NCBI GenBank assembly: GCA_903866825.1
Contig: CAIPPE010000229.1
Coordinates: 1 to 39,532, forward strand
Direction: 5' to 3'
DNA from: an uncultured Methylococcaceae bacterium
Lineage (GTDB): Bacteria; Pseudomonadota; Gammaproteobacteria; Methylococcales; Methylomonadaceae
Length of the DNA: 39,532 nucleotides
The notes under the pieces are model-generated. The model was not told the origin of the DNA. It saw nothing but the letters and a program-made list of their open reading frames with translations, and searched no databases. Shown piece after piece: positions 39,404-39,532 of this stretch (position 1 is the stretch's first letter; the number at the start of each line of letters is the position of its first letter). A program made the position numbers and the translations under genes.

Positions 39404-39532
39404 TTAAGGGATAAATTTCTCTAAGAGATTATCCATAAAGTTCCAGCCTTGTTCTGAGCAATAATAATGGTTATTGTCATAGATAAGCAATCCTTCTTTA
39501 AGTCCGTTTGATAAAGCGGGCTCTAAACTATC
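39404..39532 (-). CDS. hemW: HemW-like radical SAM heme chaperone, C-terminal end
   Basis: The last 42 codons of a gene that begins beyond the window. The residues LKEGLLIYDNNHYYCSEQGWNFMDNLLEKFIP match the closing pattern of HemW and related coproporphyrinogen-oxidase-like radical SAM proteins (Gly-Leu-Leu ... Gly-Trp-x-Phe-hydrophobic ... Leu-Leu-x-x-Phe). HemW is a heme-delivery protein. The piece is short, so the family call is moderate. Its stop is 24 bases before the pyrE remnant on the same strand. Confidence 0.55.
   Translation of the reverse strand, partial: DSLEPALSNGLKEGLLIYDNNHYYCSEQGWNFMDNLLEKFIP

Overview
The window joins two unrelated kinds of DNA. Bases 1 to about 1828 are eukaryotic: the 3' part of a ubiquitin-specific protease gene. 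It is read with TAA and TAG as glutamine and TGA as the only stop, contains a 35-base intron, has a very short 3' trailer, and ends in a G4T4 telomere tract. These are the features of a macronuclear gene-sized chromosome of a spirotrich ciliate of the Oxytricha/Stylonychia type. From about 1826 to the end the DNA is bacterial, AT-leaning, and gene-dense. The join falls exactly at the start of mraZ. It is most simply a chimeric read or contig between a ciliate and a bacterium that was its prey, symbiont or co-sampled neighbour; a real integration cannot be excluded from sequence alone.

The bacterial part is from a gammaproteobacterium. The diagnostic blocks are dcw from mraZ to ftsZ, mlaFEDB-murA-hisGDC, petABC-sspAB and guaBA-tadA. 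A methanotroph-like lineage (Methylococcales) is my best guess, from overall gene style and the large FAD/Fe-S protein after ftsZ, but this is inference from memory, not from a search.

Layout: 1826-19373 is a complete dcw (division and cell wall) cluster, mraZ-rsmH-ftsL-ftsI-murE-murF-mraY-murD-ftsW-murG-murC-murB/ddl-ftsQ-ftsA-ftsZ, very tightly packed, with murB and ddl fused into one reading frame and no lpxC after ftsZ. At 19717-23409 is a 1230-residue composite flavin/iron-sulfur oxidoreductase with its own terminator. At 23540-24025 is a YchJ-like SEC-C protein that seems to start at CTG. At 24191-26730 are the Mla outer-membrane lipid-asymmetry transporter genes mlaF, mlaE, mlaD and mlaB, without mlaC. 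At 26742-31113 are murA and the histidine genes hisG, hisD and hisC. At 31256-34000 is the cytochrome bc1 complex (Rieske protein, cytochrome b, cytochrome c1), followed by the stringent starvation proteins SspA and SspB. At 35318-38950 are guaB, guaA and tadA. All of these are on the + strand.

The last 500 bases carry two minus-strand remnants: a pyrE piece cut off inside its PRPP-binding motif, and the last 42 codons of a hemW-like gene running off the window.

Together the bacterial genes cover peptidoglycan precursor synthesis from MurA to lipid II, septum assembly, envelope lipid homeostasis, respiration, GMP synthesis and histidine synthesis. That is the core of a free-living or only lightly reduced cell. 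No rRNA, tRNA, CRISPR array, insertion sequence or prophage was seen.
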